Assembly: GCA_035711465.1 (NCBI GenBank)
Contig: DASTCC010000529.1
Span: 1-23,208 of the forward strand
Direction: 5' to 3'
DNA length: 23,208 nt
Origin: DASTCC01 sp035711465
GTDB taxonomy: Bacteria; Acidobacteriota; Vicinamibacteria; Vicinamibacterales; SCN-69-37
Below the pieces are notes generated by a model. It was given only the letters and a program-made list of their open reading frames with translations. It made no database searches and had not been told where the DNA came from. The translations under genes and the position numbers were made by a program. This document shows, in pieces, positions 10,970-18,628 of this stretch; positions within the stretch are counted from its first letter, which is position 1, and each line of letters starts with the position of its first letter.

Positions 10970-11675
10970 CGGGCACGAGACGATCCTGCCGGGCGGCGTC
11001 GCCCACGGCCACGATCCGCATCACGCGCCGCACGCGCACCACCCGAAGCTGCAGCACCACTTCTATTCGATGGAGCAGCAGCTCGAGGCGTCGATCCTCG
11101 GGATGTGGATCTTCCTGGTCACCGAAATCATGTTCTTCGGCGGCCTGTTCCTCGCTTACATCGTCTACCGGACGATGTACCCGGAAGCGTGGGTCGCGGG
11201 CAGCAACCACCTCAACGTCTACATGGGCGGCGCCAACACGCTCGTCCTGATCTGCAGCTCGGTGACGATGGTGCTGGCGGTGCGAGCCGCGCAGGTGGGC
11301 TCGCGCAAGGGTCAGGTCGGGTACCTGATTGCCACGATCATCTTTGGAAGCATCTTCCTCATCGTCAAGTATTTCGAGTACGCGGAGAAGTTCGAGCATC
11401 ATCTCGTGCCCGGACCGCACTTCGATCCGACCCTGGCGCCGGCGCAGCAGATCTTCTTCGCGCTCTACTTCATCATGACCGGCATCCATGCCCTGCACAT
11501 GGTCGTCGGCATCGGCATCATGCTGGTGATTCTGTGGATGGCGTGGAAGGGCACGTTCACGCCTGACTACTACGGCCCGATCGAAGTGTCCGGCCTCTAC
11601 TGGCACTTCGTCGACATCGTCTGGATCTTCCTGTTCCCGCTGCTGTACCTGCTCGGGTTCCACTACGGTCACTGA
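10962..11675 (+). CDS. coxC: Cytochrome c oxidase subunit III
   Basis: This membrane subunit stabilises subunit I and its proton uptake path. The 237-residue protein has the five-helix form typical of many bacterial caa3 oxidases, with helices beginning near residue 43 (LGMWIFLVTEIMFFGGLF). Conserved features include WIFLVTEIMFFG, IVKYFEY (lipid-pocket Glu) and GIHALHMVVG, and the end VSGLYWHFVDIVWIFLFPLLYL is diagnostic. It starts at TTG 10962, inside the last codons of coxA. The N-terminal 33 residues contain ten histidines, unusual for the family's short soluble tail and possibly metal-binding. Confidence 0.96.
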   Translation: MANGHETILPGGVAHGHDPHHAPHAHHPKLQHHFYSMEQQLEASILGMWIFLVTEIMFFGGLFLAYIVYRTMYPEAWVAGSNHLNVYMGGANTLVLICSSVTMVLAVRAAQVGSRKGQVGYLIATIIFGSIFLIVKYFEYAEKFEHHLVPGPHFDPTLAPAQQIFFALYFIMTGIHALHMVVGIGIMLVILWMAWKGTFTPDYYGPIEVSGLYWHFVDIVWIFLFPLLYLLGFHYGH

Positions 11676-11682
11676 GGCGCTG

Positions 11683-11988
11683 ATGTCCACGTCGCATCCG
11701 ATCACGTCCGTTGGCACTTACCTCGCGGTGTTCGCCGCGCTCTTCGTCGGCACGATCGTCACCGTGTGGATCGCGTACTTCGACTTCGGCCTCCTCAACG
11801 TCGCCATCGCGCTCTCGATCGCCATCGCCAAAGCCTCGCTGGTCGTCTGGTACTTCATGGGCGTGCGCTACAACACGCCGCTGACCAAGGTCGTCGTCGT
11901 CGCCGGGCTGTTCTGGCTGTTGATCATGTTCGGCCTGGGCATGAGCGACTACGGAAGCCGCCACTGGCTCGGAGTGCCCGGGCGGTAG
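11683..11988 (+). CDS. coxD: Cytochrome c oxidase subunit IV (prokaryotic type)
   Basis: This 101-residue protein has three predicted helices (about 10-32, 37-58 and 67-86) and the family segment AIAKASLVVWYFMGVRYNTPLTKV, in which the KA-LV-YFM pattern is typical of prokaryotic oxidase subunit IV. It is a small structural subunit and is the last gene of the respiratory operon. The ATG at 11683 follows a GAGG (11674-11677) that overlaps the coxC stop. The TAG stop is followed within 30 bases by the terminator hairpin. Confidence 0.93.
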   Translation: MSTSHPITSVGTYLAVFAALFVGTIVTVWIAYFDFGLLNVAIALSIAIAKASLVVWYFMGVRYNTPLTKVVVVAGLFWLLIMFGLGMSDYGSRHWLGVPGR

Positions 11989-12014
11989 GCAGGCGGCGGG
12001 CGGCGGGCTGCGTA

Positions 12015-12051
12015 AACACAAAGGGCGCCCCGCAACGGGCGCCCTTGTGTT
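12015..12051 (+). terminator. Strong hairpin terminator of the act-cox operon
   Basis: AACACAAAGGGCGCCC (12015-12030) pairs with GGGCGCCCTTGTGTT (12037-12051) around the loop CGCAAC; one A on the left arm is bulged. The stem is about 15 pairs with an AT-rich base. No clear T run follows on the + strand, so termination may need Rho or rely on stem strength. Because the arms are nearly symmetric it could work in both directions at this convergent junction. Confidence 0.8.
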
Positions 12052-12073
12052 GACAGTCGTCAGGGGAACGCCG

Positions 12074-12136
12074 ATGGTCGTTGCTCAGACGGCCACCAGC
12101 GGATTCACCACCTCTTATCGCAACTTCAGTGCCTGA
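12074..12136 (+). CDS. Candidate 20-codon small ORF in the convergent gap
   Basis: An ATG at 12074 is preceded by AGGGGA (12062-12067) at six bases spacing and opens a 20-residue frame that starts MVVAQTATSG and ends NFSA. Its TGA stop is the three-base loop of a perfect eight-pair hairpin. It lies just after the operon terminator, so it would need its own promoter, and none is obvious. The peptide matches nothing I recognise; this is a weak candidate. Confidence 0.15.
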   Translation: MVVAQTATSGFTTSYRNFSA

Positions 12137-12144
12137 GGCACTGA
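12126..12144 (+). repeat. Perfect inverted repeat in the convergent gap
   Basis: TCAGTGCC (12126-12133) and GGCACTGA (12137-12144) are perfect inverted copies around TGA. The loop is short for RNA; a DNA dyad or hairpin is equally possible. It is part of an AT-richer stretch (about 12100-12240) unlike its surroundings. Confidence 0.5.
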
Positions 12145-12162
12145 CGCGCCGACATAGAGCTT

Positions 12163-12201
12163 TAAATCAGTGATCTACAGGGACTTATAGTCCTAAATCA
12201 G
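12163..12201. repeat. Direct repeat TAAATCAG flanking a 13-base dyad
   Basis: TAAATCAG occurs at 12163-12170 and 12194-12201. Between them, GGACT-TAT-AGTCC (12181-12193) is a perfect dyad. The arrangement is protein-binding-site-like, and the GGACT...AGTCC half-sites resemble those of some Rrf2-family regulators, but that is only resemblance. The rest of the gap, 12202-12308, is without a recognisable feature. Confidence 0.4.
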
Positions 12202-12308
12202 CCCGTGGGCGAGATGAATAAGGCACCTATTAGGCAGACTTGAGTCGCTTCGGGGGAAGACGATTGTAGTCCGCCGCCCGCAGCCCGCCGACCGCCCGCC
12301 GCCAGCAG

Positions 12309-14945
12309 TCACTGCTTCAGCGTCCTCATCGGATCGACCGCGCCTGCCCGGCGCGCGGGCGCCCAGCTGGCGATGAGCGCCGTGATCAGCACGAGCGCGG
12401 TCGTGCCGCCAATGACCGCCGGATCCGTGCGGGTGACGCCGAACAGCAAGCCCGAGACGACGCCCGACAGCAGCCACCCGCCGACGAGTCCGCCGGCGAG
12501 GCCGATGCCGGTCACCCACAGCGACTGTCCGACGATCAGCCTCGCGACGCTCGACCGGCTGGCGCCGAGCGCGAGCCGGATCGCGATCTCGCGCAGCCGC
12601 TCGGCGACCGCGCACGCCAGCACGCCCGAGAGTCCGATCGCGGCGAGCAGCACCGACACCGTCGCGAACGCCGCGATCACGATCGCCTGCAATCGCGGCA
12701 CCGCGAGCTGCCGATCGAGATAGTCGTTGGCGAGGCGCACGGCGCCGATCGGACGCCCCGGCGCGGCGCGAGACACCGCGTCGCGAAGCGACGCCGACAG
12801 CCGCAGTGGATCGTCGCCGGCGCGGACGACGAGCGTGCTGCCCGAGCGCATCCAGTCCTGCGCTTCCTGTCGGTACGGCGTGTAGAGCGTCACGTCGCCG
12901 CTCGTGGTCAAACCGAACTCGCGCACGTCGCGGACGACGCCGACGATCTCGCGAACGACGCCGCGGACGACCGCCTGGCGGCCGAGAGCGGATTGGCCGC
13001 CGAGCACTTTCGCGACGAACGACTCGTTGACGAGCGCAACCGGCGCCGCGCCCTGCCGATCCGCCTCGGTGAAGCCGCGGCCACGGACGACGGGCACGCC
13101 GACGGCGTCGAAGTAGTCGCCATCGATCGCGCGGACCAGCGTCTGCGTCGGCTCGGCGGTGGCGCCGACGATCGAGATCGACGTCGAGTTGATCGCGCCC
13201 GACATCGGGAAGTCGGTGATCGTGCCGGCCGCTTCGACGCCGGGCATGCGGCGGACGTTCGCGAAGACGGCGTCGAGCAGGGCCGTCTGCTCGGACAGCC
13301 GCGCGAACGGCACCGGCGGCAGTGACAGCGACGTCACCAGCGCCCGGTCGGCGTCGAAGCCGGGACGCACCGACAGCAGATTCACGAGCGACCGGCCGAG
13401 CAGGCCCGCCTGCACCAGCAGCGCACAGGCGAGCGCGGTTTCGACGACGACCAGCAGCCGGCGCAGACTCTGGCTGGCGCGCGACGGCCCCTGGCTCCGG
13501 CCGGTCTCGCGAAGCGCGATCTGCACGTCGTTCTTCGACGACCGCCACGCTGGCAGCAGGCCGCAGAGCAGCGTCGTGACCAGCGCCAGCGCGACGGCGG
13601 CGATCACGGCCGAGGCGTCGAACTCGAACGCGCGGCCGGAAAGGCCGTACGGCCCGGCGATCGCGCGCACCGCGCGGACACCGCCCAGGGCCAGCAGCAA
13701 ACCGACGCCGGTGCCGACACCGGCGAGAATCGCGCTCTCGGCGAGCACCTGCCGAATCACGGCGCCGCGCGAGGCGCCGAGTGCGAGCCGCAGCGCGATC
13801 TCGCCTTTGCGTCCAAGGCCGCGGCCGATGAGCAGGTTCGCGACGTTGACGCAGACGATCAGGACCAGCGCCACCACGGCGGCGAGCAGCGCGTAGACGG
13901 TGGTGCGAACGCCGCGCGTGTTGGCCTCGCGAAGAGTGGCGATCGTGAACGGCGCGCCGGTCGAATCCGGCTGGATGCGCCTGGCGATTGCCGAGATCTC
14001 GCTCGCCGCGGCGTCGATCGACACGTCACGCTTGAGCCGGATCACCGACCAGAACCCCACCCAGGTCTTGTCGCGCCGCCCGCGATCGAAGACCTCCGGC
14101 GCGGACCGCCAGGCGCCGATCGGCCGGTTGCCGAAGATCGCCCAGTTGATCGGATCGATGAACGCCGCCGGCATGACGCCGACGATGCGGTACGGCGCGC
14201 CGTCGATGTCGATCGAACGGCCGACCGCCGACGGGTCGCCGGCGAAGTATCGCGTCCAGGTGGCGTCGCTGAGCACGACGACCGGCTCGCGGCCGAGCTG
14301 ATCGTCCTCGGGCAGGATCGCGCGGCCGAGCGCCGGCGTGACGCCGAGCATCCGGAAGAACTCGCCGCCGACCGAGGCCGCGGCGACGCGCGACGTGATG
14401 CCGTCCCGATCGGTCAGCGTCGCCTGCCAGCCCTGCCACGCCGACGCCGCTTCGATCGACGCCGACCTCGCCGCCACTTCCTCGTGGTCGCCAAGACGGA
14501 CGCCCCACAGGGCGCGCGCGTTGCTCGAGAGCATCGCCAGCCGATCCGGCGCGGCCCACGGCACCGGCGCGTTCAGAATGCCGTCGGCGACGACGTACAT
14601 CGTCAGGGCGGCGCCGAGACCGACTGAAAGCGTGACGAGCGCGGCGAGAGTCAGCCAGGGCACGCGCGCCAGCGCGCGGGCGGCGAATCGAAGATCGCGA
14701 AGGAACGACGTCATGCGGATACCTCGTGAGTGATGGTCGGCGGCGCGAGCGAGCCGGGCGTGGCGATGGCTGTCCCAGGCGCTGCGAAGGATGGCGGCCG
14801 CGAGCGCCGCGGCGGCGATCATGGACGAGCGGCGGCCGTGGCAGCCGTGATGGTCGTCGAGCAGATCGGACAGCACCTCGTCACGAAACGGCCGGGCAAT
14901 CGCGAGGCCGAGGGCTCGAGCGAGGAGCGGCGGCCGGGGCGTCAT
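12309..14945 (-). CDS. ADOP-family duplicated orphan ABC permease (MacB/FtsX type)
   Basis: This 878-residue protein has two MacB_PCD-FtsX units and no ATPase domain, the architecture of the acidobacterial duplicated orphan permeases. Residues 1-77 resemble the ADOP N-terminal segment (RDEVLSDLLDD at 21-31). Helix 1 is at about 98-120, a periplasmic domain follows, and the first FtsX helices lie at 350-470. A middle helix (497-518), a second periplasmic domain and a second FtsX block (752-865) complete it. RLALGASR occurs at 386-393 and again at 790-797, showing the duplication, and the end DPMRTLK is typical. The ATG at 14945 overlaps the PadR stop as ATGA. An alternative ATG at 14714, with GAGGT upstream, would remove the N-terminal segment. 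The transported substrate is unknown. Confidence 0.92.
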   Translation of the reverse strand: MTPRPPLLARALGLAIARPFRDEVLSDLLDDHHGCHGRRSSMIAAAALAAAILRSAWDSHRHARLARAADHHSRGIRMTSFLRDLRFAARALARVPWLTLAALVTLSVGLGAALTMYVVADGILNAPVPWAAPDRLAMLSSNARALWGVRLGDHEEVAARSASIEAASAWQGWQATLTDRDGITSRVAAASVGGEFFRMLGVTPALGRAILPEDDQLGREPVVVLSDATWTRYFAGDPSAVGRSIDIDGAPYRIVGVMPAAFIDPINWAIFGNRPIGAWRSAPEVFDRGRRDKTWVGFWSVIRLKRDVSIDAAASEISAIARRIQPDSTGAPFTIATLREANTRGVRTTVYALLAAVVALVLIVCVNVANLLIGRGLGRKGEIALRLALGASRGAVIRQVLAESAILAGVGTGVGLLLALGGVRAVRAIAGPYGLSGRAFEFDASAVIAAVALALVTTLLCGLLPAWRSSKNDVQIALRETGRSQGPSRASQSLRRLLVVVETALACALLVQAGLLGRSLVNLLSVRPGFDADRALVTSLSLPPVPFARLSEQTALLDAVFANVRRMPGVEAAGTITDFPMSGAINSTSISIVGATAEPTQTLVRAIDGDYFDAVGVPVVRGRGFTEADRQGAAPVALVNESFVAKVLGGQSALGRQAVVRGVVREIVGVVRDVREFGLTTSGDVTLYTPYRQEAQDWMRSGSTLVVRAGDDPLRLSASLRDAVSRAAPGRPIGAVRLANDYLDRQLAVPRLQAIVIAAFATVSVLLAAIGLSGVLACAVAERLREIAIRLALGASRSSVARLIVGQSLWVTGIGLAGGLVGGWLLSGVVSGLLFGVTRTDPAVIGGTTALVLITALIASWAPARRAGAVDPMRTLKQ

Positions 14946-15295
14946 GGCTTCTTGGCCCCGAGCGCGCGTTCGGGATCGAGCGCCGGTTCCAGTCCGTGCG
15001 CGAGCACCGCGTACTGGCGCCAGGTGCGCCGCAGCTCTTTGAGCCCCTGCGGGCGCAGTTCGAATACGCGGCGCGACCGCCCGCCGCGCTCGGGCAGCGG
15101 ATCGCTGGCGACGCTCTTTACCAGGCCGCGATCTTCCAGACGCGCGAGCGTCGGATAGATCGCGCCAGGGGTCACGTCGCGCCCGACACGCGCCCTGATC
15201 TCCGCGCGGATCGCGGCGCCGTACGCCGCGGCGCCAAGACGCAGAAGCGCCAGCATCACCAGCAGTTCCAGCTCACCCAGACTCTGTCGCGGCAT
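14942..15295 (-). CDS. PadR-family transcriptional regulator
   Basis: This 117-residue winged-helix protein has the PadR core: LGELELLVMLALLRLG at the N-terminus, the recognition region VTPGAIYPTLARLEDRGLVKS (about 41-61), and a wing with GRSRRVFELRPQGLKEL. It resembles the acidobacterial PadR group that precedes ADOP permease genes. The four-base ATGA overlap with the downstream ADOP gene indicates one transcript, which the regulator probably represses. It is divergent from the efflux operon and could control both sides of the shared 244-base gap. The effector is unknown. Upstream on its strand I see only a weak GAG ribosome motif and no certain promoter. Confidence 0.93.
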   Translation of the reverse strand: MPRQSLGELELLVMLALLRLGAAAYGAAIRAEIRARVGRDVTPGAIYPTLARLEDRGLVKSVASDPLPERGGRSRRVFELRPQGLKELRRTWRQYAVLAHGLEPALDPERALGAKKP

Positions 15296-15457
15296 TTGTC
15301 TTACTCAATCGTTCATATTCGACGGCGAACCGGGGCGGCGGGTTGCACGCTGGAGCGCTGAGGCCTGATCGGCTGGTGGCCGATCGCCGGGCGTCAGTCG
15401 CCGTTCACCGATTGCGGCGACCGGTCGGGGCGCGGGCTCCGTCATGCTCGTCGTGCG

Positions 15458-15463
15458 TATACT
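15458..15463 (+). promoter_or_regulatory. Candidate -10 box for the efflux operon
   Basis: TATACT at 15458-15463 is a good match to a sigma-70 -10 element in GC-rich surroundings. No convincing -35 hexamer stands 16-18 bases upstream, so an activator or another sigma factor may be needed. A start near 15470 would put the two 18-base repeats in the early transcribed leader, 70 bases before the gene. Confidence 0.35.
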
Positions 15464-15479
15464 GGAAAGCTTGCCGGTC

Positions 15480-15519
15480 GGCCCGGGGCCGGACACGTGG
15501 GGCCCGGGACCGGACATGT
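15480..15519. promoter_or_regulatory. Pair of direct repeats with 21-base spacing upstream of the efflux operon
   Basis: GCCCGGGGCCGGACACGT (15481-15498) and GCCCGGGACCGGACATGT (15502-15519) differ at two of 18 positions; a G precedes each. Their start-to-start distance is 21 bases, two turns of B-DNA, so proteins bound to both would lie on the same face. They lie between the TATACT box and the GTG start of the adaptor gene, and are open in the adaptor frame. Tandem operator is the favoured reading; a REP-like extragenic repeat is an alternative. Confidence 0.5.
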
Positions 15520-15539
15520 TCTCTCCAGTCGAGGACGTC

Positions 15540-16766
15540 GTGAGCGAATTGAAAGATGACCTGGCCGCCTTGCGCATCGATCGACAGCCGGAGGTCGCAC
15601 GTTCGCGCCGCTGGATCGGGCCGGTCGTCACCCTCCTGATTGTCGGCAGCCTCGGCGCCGCCGGGTGGTTCTGGTTCACGCGCGAGCGTCCGATCGAGGT
15701 CACCGTCGCCACTGTCACCGCCCGGGCGGCTGGCGCCCAGGCATCGGTTCTCAACGCGGCCGGCTACGTCACGGCGCGGCGCCGCGCGACGGTATCGTCC
15801 AAGATCACCGGCAAGGTCGTCGAAGTGAACGTCGAGGAGGGCATGGCCGTGCGCGAGGGCCAGATCCTGGCCCGGCTCGACGACAGCACGTTCAAGGCCT
15901 CGCTGGCGCTGGCCGAGTCTCAGGTCGAAGCGACGCGCCGGCAAGTGCAGGAGAACGAGGTCCGCCTCAAGGAAGCGCGGCTCACCCTCGGGCGCACCAT
16001 CGATCTGCTCAAGGACGGCTTCGCCACTGCCGCCGATCGCGACCGGGCGCAGGCCGAGGTCGATTCGTATCTGGCTCGCATCGCCGCGCTCGGCCAGCAG
16101 ATCGTCGTCGGCGAGCGCCAGGTCGAGCTCGAGCGCACCAACCTCGACAACACGATCATCCGCGCCCCGTTCAGCGGCGTCGCGATCTCGAAGGACGCGC
16201 AGCCCGGCGAGATGGTCTCGCCGGTGTCGGCCGGCGGCGGGTTCACGCGCACCGGCATCTGCACCATCGTCGACATGCGGTCGCTCGAGATCGAGGTCGA
16301 CGTCAACGAGGCGTACATCAACCGCGTCAGCGACGATCAGCCGGTGACCGCGGTGCTCGACGCCTATCCCGAATGGCAGATTCCGGCGAAGGTGATCACC
16401 ACCGTGCCGACCGCCGATCGCCAGAAGGCGACGGTGCTGGTGCGCATCGGCTTCGAGAAGCTCGATCCGCGCATCCTGCCGGACATGGGCGTGAAGGTGA
16501 CGTTCCTGCGCGAAGCGGACCAGCCGGAATCGGACGCCGCCGCGCAGCCGGTGACGCTGGCGCCGAAGACCGCGTTCCGCGAGGAGAACGGCACCACGTT
16601 CGCCTTTCTGGTCGGCGCGAACAACGTCGTCGAGAAGCGCGCGGTGAGGCTCGGCGGCAGCGACGGCGACCGCGTCGAAGTGGTCGCCGGCCTGCGCCCG
16701 GGCGATCGCGTCGTCGTGACCCCGCCACCCGATCTCGCGGCTGGCGCCGTGGTGACCGTCAGGTAA
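15540..16766 (+). CDS. Membrane-fusion (HlyD/MacA-like) adaptor of an ABC efflux system
   Basis: This periplasmic adaptor links an inner-membrane transporter to an outer-membrane channel. From GTG 15540 the protein has 408 residues. One N-terminal helix lies at about 25-45, followed by a lipoyl half-motif (KVVEVNVEEGMAVREGQILARLDD) and a long alpha-hairpin. The second lipoyl half (NTIIRAPFSGVAISKDAQPGEMVS) and beta-barrel and membrane-proximal domains complete the fold. The GTG has GAGG five bases upstream. In-frame ATGs at 15516 and 15444 are possible but less likely: the first lies inside the direct repeat and the second upstream of the TATACT box. It leads a four-gene operon with an ATPase and two permeases. 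No TolC-like channel gene is in the window. Confidence 0.9.
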   Translation: MSELKDDLAALRIDRQPEVARSRRWIGPVVTLLIVGSLGAAGWFWFTRERPIEVTVATVTARAAGAQASVLNAAGYVTARRRATVSSKITGKVVEVNVEEGMAVREGQILARLDDSTFKASLALAESQVEATRRQVQENEVRLKEARLTLGRTIDLLKDGFATAADRDRAQAEVDSYLARIAALGQQIVVGERQVELERTNLDNTIIRAPFSGVAISKDAQPGEMVSPVSAGGGFTRTGICTIVDMRSLEIEVDVNEAYINRVSDDQPVTAVLDAYPEWQIPAKVITTVPTADRQKATVLVRIGFEKLDPRILPDMGVKVTFLREADQPESDAAAQPVTLAPKTAFREENGTTFAFLVGANNVVEKRAVRLGGSDGDRVEVVAGLRPGDRVVVTPPPDLAAGAVVTVR

Positions 16767-16786
16767 TCAGGAGCGGAGGAACAGGC

Positions 16787-17476
16787 ATGTCGGGTTCACT
16801 CGTCAGGATCTCGAACGTCCACAAGTTCTTCACGCGCGGATCGGAGCGGATCGACGTGCTCCAGGGCGTGAACCTCGAGATACCACAGGGCGACTTCCTC
16901 GCCCTGATGGGCCCGTCGGGATCGGGCAAGACGACGCTGCTCAACCTGATGGGCGGGCTGGATCAGCCGACGAGCGGCAGCATCAACGTCGGCGGATCCG
17001 AGATCAGCCAGCTGAGCGGCTCCGCGTTGTCGCGGTGGCGATCGCGCAACGTCGGCTTCGTCTTCCAGCTCTACAACCTGCTGCCGGTGCTGACCGCCGA
17101 GCGCAACGTCGAGCTGCCGCTGCTGCTGACGTCGCTCGGCAAGAGCGAGCGGCGCAAGCGTGCCGGCGTGGCGCTGAAGGTGGTCGGCCTCGCCGATCGC
17201 GCGAAGCATTATCCGCGTCAGCTCTCGGGCGGCCAGGAGCAGCGCGTCGGCATCGCCCGGGCGATCGTCACCGACCCGACGCTGCTGCTCTGCGACGAGC
17301 CGACGGGCGATCTCGACCGCAAGTCGGGCGACGAGATTCTCGATCTCCTGCAGACGCTGAACCGCGATCACGGCAAGACGATCGTAATGGTGACGCACGA
17401 CCCGCGCGCCGCCGAGCGCGCGCGCCACACGCTGCATCTCGACAAGGGCGTCCTGGTCTCCGGAGTGCACGCATGA
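16787..17476 (+). CDS. ABC transporter ATPase (LolD/MacB-type)
   Basis: This 229-residue cytoplasmic ATPase powers the two permeases encoded next. Walker A is at 42-50 (GPSGSGKTT), the Q-loop lies in FVFQLYNLLP, the signature LSGGQEQR starts at 146, Walker B ends at Asp170-Glu171 in LLLCDEPTGDLD, and the switch His204 is in VTHD. The QLYNLLPVLTAERNVELPLLL stretch is characteristic of the LolD/MacB/FtsE group of mechanotransmission transporters. The start ATG 16787 follows GGAGG 20 bases after the adaptor stop. The stop overlaps the next gene's ATG by four bases (ATGA). Confidence 0.96.
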   Translation: MSGSLVRISNVHKFFTRGSERIDVLQGVNLEIPQGDFLALMGPSGSGKTTLLNLMGGLDQPTSGSINVGGSEISQLSGSALSRWRSRNVGFVFQLYNLLPVLTAERNVELPLLLTSLGKSERRKRAGVALKVVGLADRAKHYPRQLSGGQEQRVGIARAIVTDPTLLLCDEPTGDLDRKSGDEILDLLQTLNRDHGKTIVMVTHDPRAAERARHTLHLDKGVLVSGVHA

Positions 17477-18627
17477 AGTACCTGCCGCTCATCTGGAAGA
17501 ACATCTGGCGGCGCAAGTTCCTGACGCTGGTCACGCTGGCCGTGGTGTTCGTCTCGTTCCTGCTCTTCGGCCTGCTGATGACGATCCGGACGGCGTTCTC
17601 GCTCGGCGTCGAGCTCGCCGGCCAGGACCGGCTGGTGCTGATCCACAAGGTCAGCCTGATTCAGCCGCTGCCGGTCGCCTATCAGGGCCGGCTGGCCACC
17701 GTTCCGGGCGTCGAGATCGTCACCCACAACTCGTGGTTCGGCGGCATCTACCAGGACCCGTCGAACTTCTTCGCGCAGATCGCGGTGGAGCCGGAGCCGT
17801 TCCTCGAGATCTACAAGGAGATCCACCTGCCTCCCGATCAAGTCAAGGCGTGGCTGGCCGACCGCCAGGGCGCGATCGTCGGCGTCGATCTCGCTCGGCG
17901 CTTCAACTTCAAGATTGGCGACCGCATCCCGATCCAGGGCACGATCTGGCGGCCGAAGAGCGGCACCGGCGACACCTGGGAGTTCAACGTCGTCGGCATC
18001 TACGATGCCGAGCCCGGCTTCGACAAGACGCAGCTCTTCTTCCGCTACGACTACCTCGACGAGAACCGGCAGTTCGGTGAAGGGCTGGTCGGGTGGTACA
18101 TCGTCAAGATCGCCGATCCATCGCAGTCGACGAGCCTGGCGCAGCGGTTCGACGAGATGTTCGCCAACTCCCAGGCCGAGACCAAGACGACGACGGAGAA
18201 GGGCTTCATCGACAGCTTCGCCAAGCAGATCGGCGACATCGGATCGATCGTCGTTTCGGTGGTGACGGTGGTGATGTTCATCATGCTGCTGATCGTCACC
18301 ATCGTCATGGTCTACCTGATCGATCAGCGCACCAACGAGCTCGCGGTGCTGAAGACGCTGGGCTTCACCAACGTCGCGGTGGTGACGCTGGTGTTGATCG
18401 AGTCGGTGTTCGTTGCGGTGCTCGGCGGCGGCCTCGGACTGGGCGCCGCCTGGCTGATCGTGCAGGCCGGCGATCCGACCAACGGGATGATGCCGACCTG
18501 GACGCTGCTGCCGCGCGATCTCGGTGTCGGCTTCGGACTGATGCTGGTGCTCGGATTCCTCGCCGGCGCGCTGCCGGCGTCGTACGCGATGCGGCTCAAG
18601 ATCGTCGACGCGTTGAGGAGGCACTGA
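17473..18627 (+). CDS. FtsX/MacB-family ABC transporter permease, first of two
   Basis: This 384-residue permease has the four-helix MacB/LolC layout: helix 1 at about 16-38, a periplasmic domain (40-255) and three C-terminal helices at about 257-281, 301-330 and 350-372. The coupling-region motif LIDQRTNELAVLKTLGFTN follows helix 2, as in FtsX-domain proteins. It starts at ATG 17473, overlapping the ATPase stop; the in-frame extension upstream lies within the ATPase gene. With the next, different permease it probably forms a heterodimer, as in LolCE. Substrate unknown. Confidence 0.94.
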   Translation: MKYLPLIWKNIWRRKFLTLVTLAVVFVSFLLFGLLMTIRTAFSLGVELAGQDRLVLIHKVSLIQPLPVAYQGRLATVPGVEIVTHNSWFGGIYQDPSNFFAQIAVEPEPFLEIYKEIHLPPDQVKAWLADRQGAIVGVDLARRFNFKIGDRIPIQGTIWRPKSGTGDTWEFNVVGIYDAEPGFDKTQLFFRYDYLDENRQFGEGLVGWYIVKIADPSQSTSLAQRFDEMFANSQAETKTTTEKGFIDSFAKQIGDIGSIVVSVVTVVMFIMLLIVTIVMVYLIDQRTNELAVLKTLGFTNVAVVTLVLIESVFVAVLGGGLGLGAAWLIVQAGDPTNGMMPTWTLLPRDLGVGFGLMLVLGFLAGALPASYAMRLKIVDALRRH

Positions 18628-18628
18628 C

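Noticed and set aside
12052..12300. tRNA or known riboswitch in the AT-richer island
   Set aside because: No T-loop or anticodon-arm pattern, and no riboswitch core that I recognise on either strand.
12193..12308. Coding continuation in a different - strand frame past the ADOP stop
   Set aside because: The long overlapping frame is a shadow of the ADOP gene; ADOP itself ends properly at DPMRTLK and a TGA.
15444..15539. Extended N-terminus of the adaptor from ATG 15444
   Set aside because: It would place the TATACT box and both direct repeats inside coding sequence and adds a Gly/Pro-rich segment with no family match; GTG 15540 has a better ribosome site.
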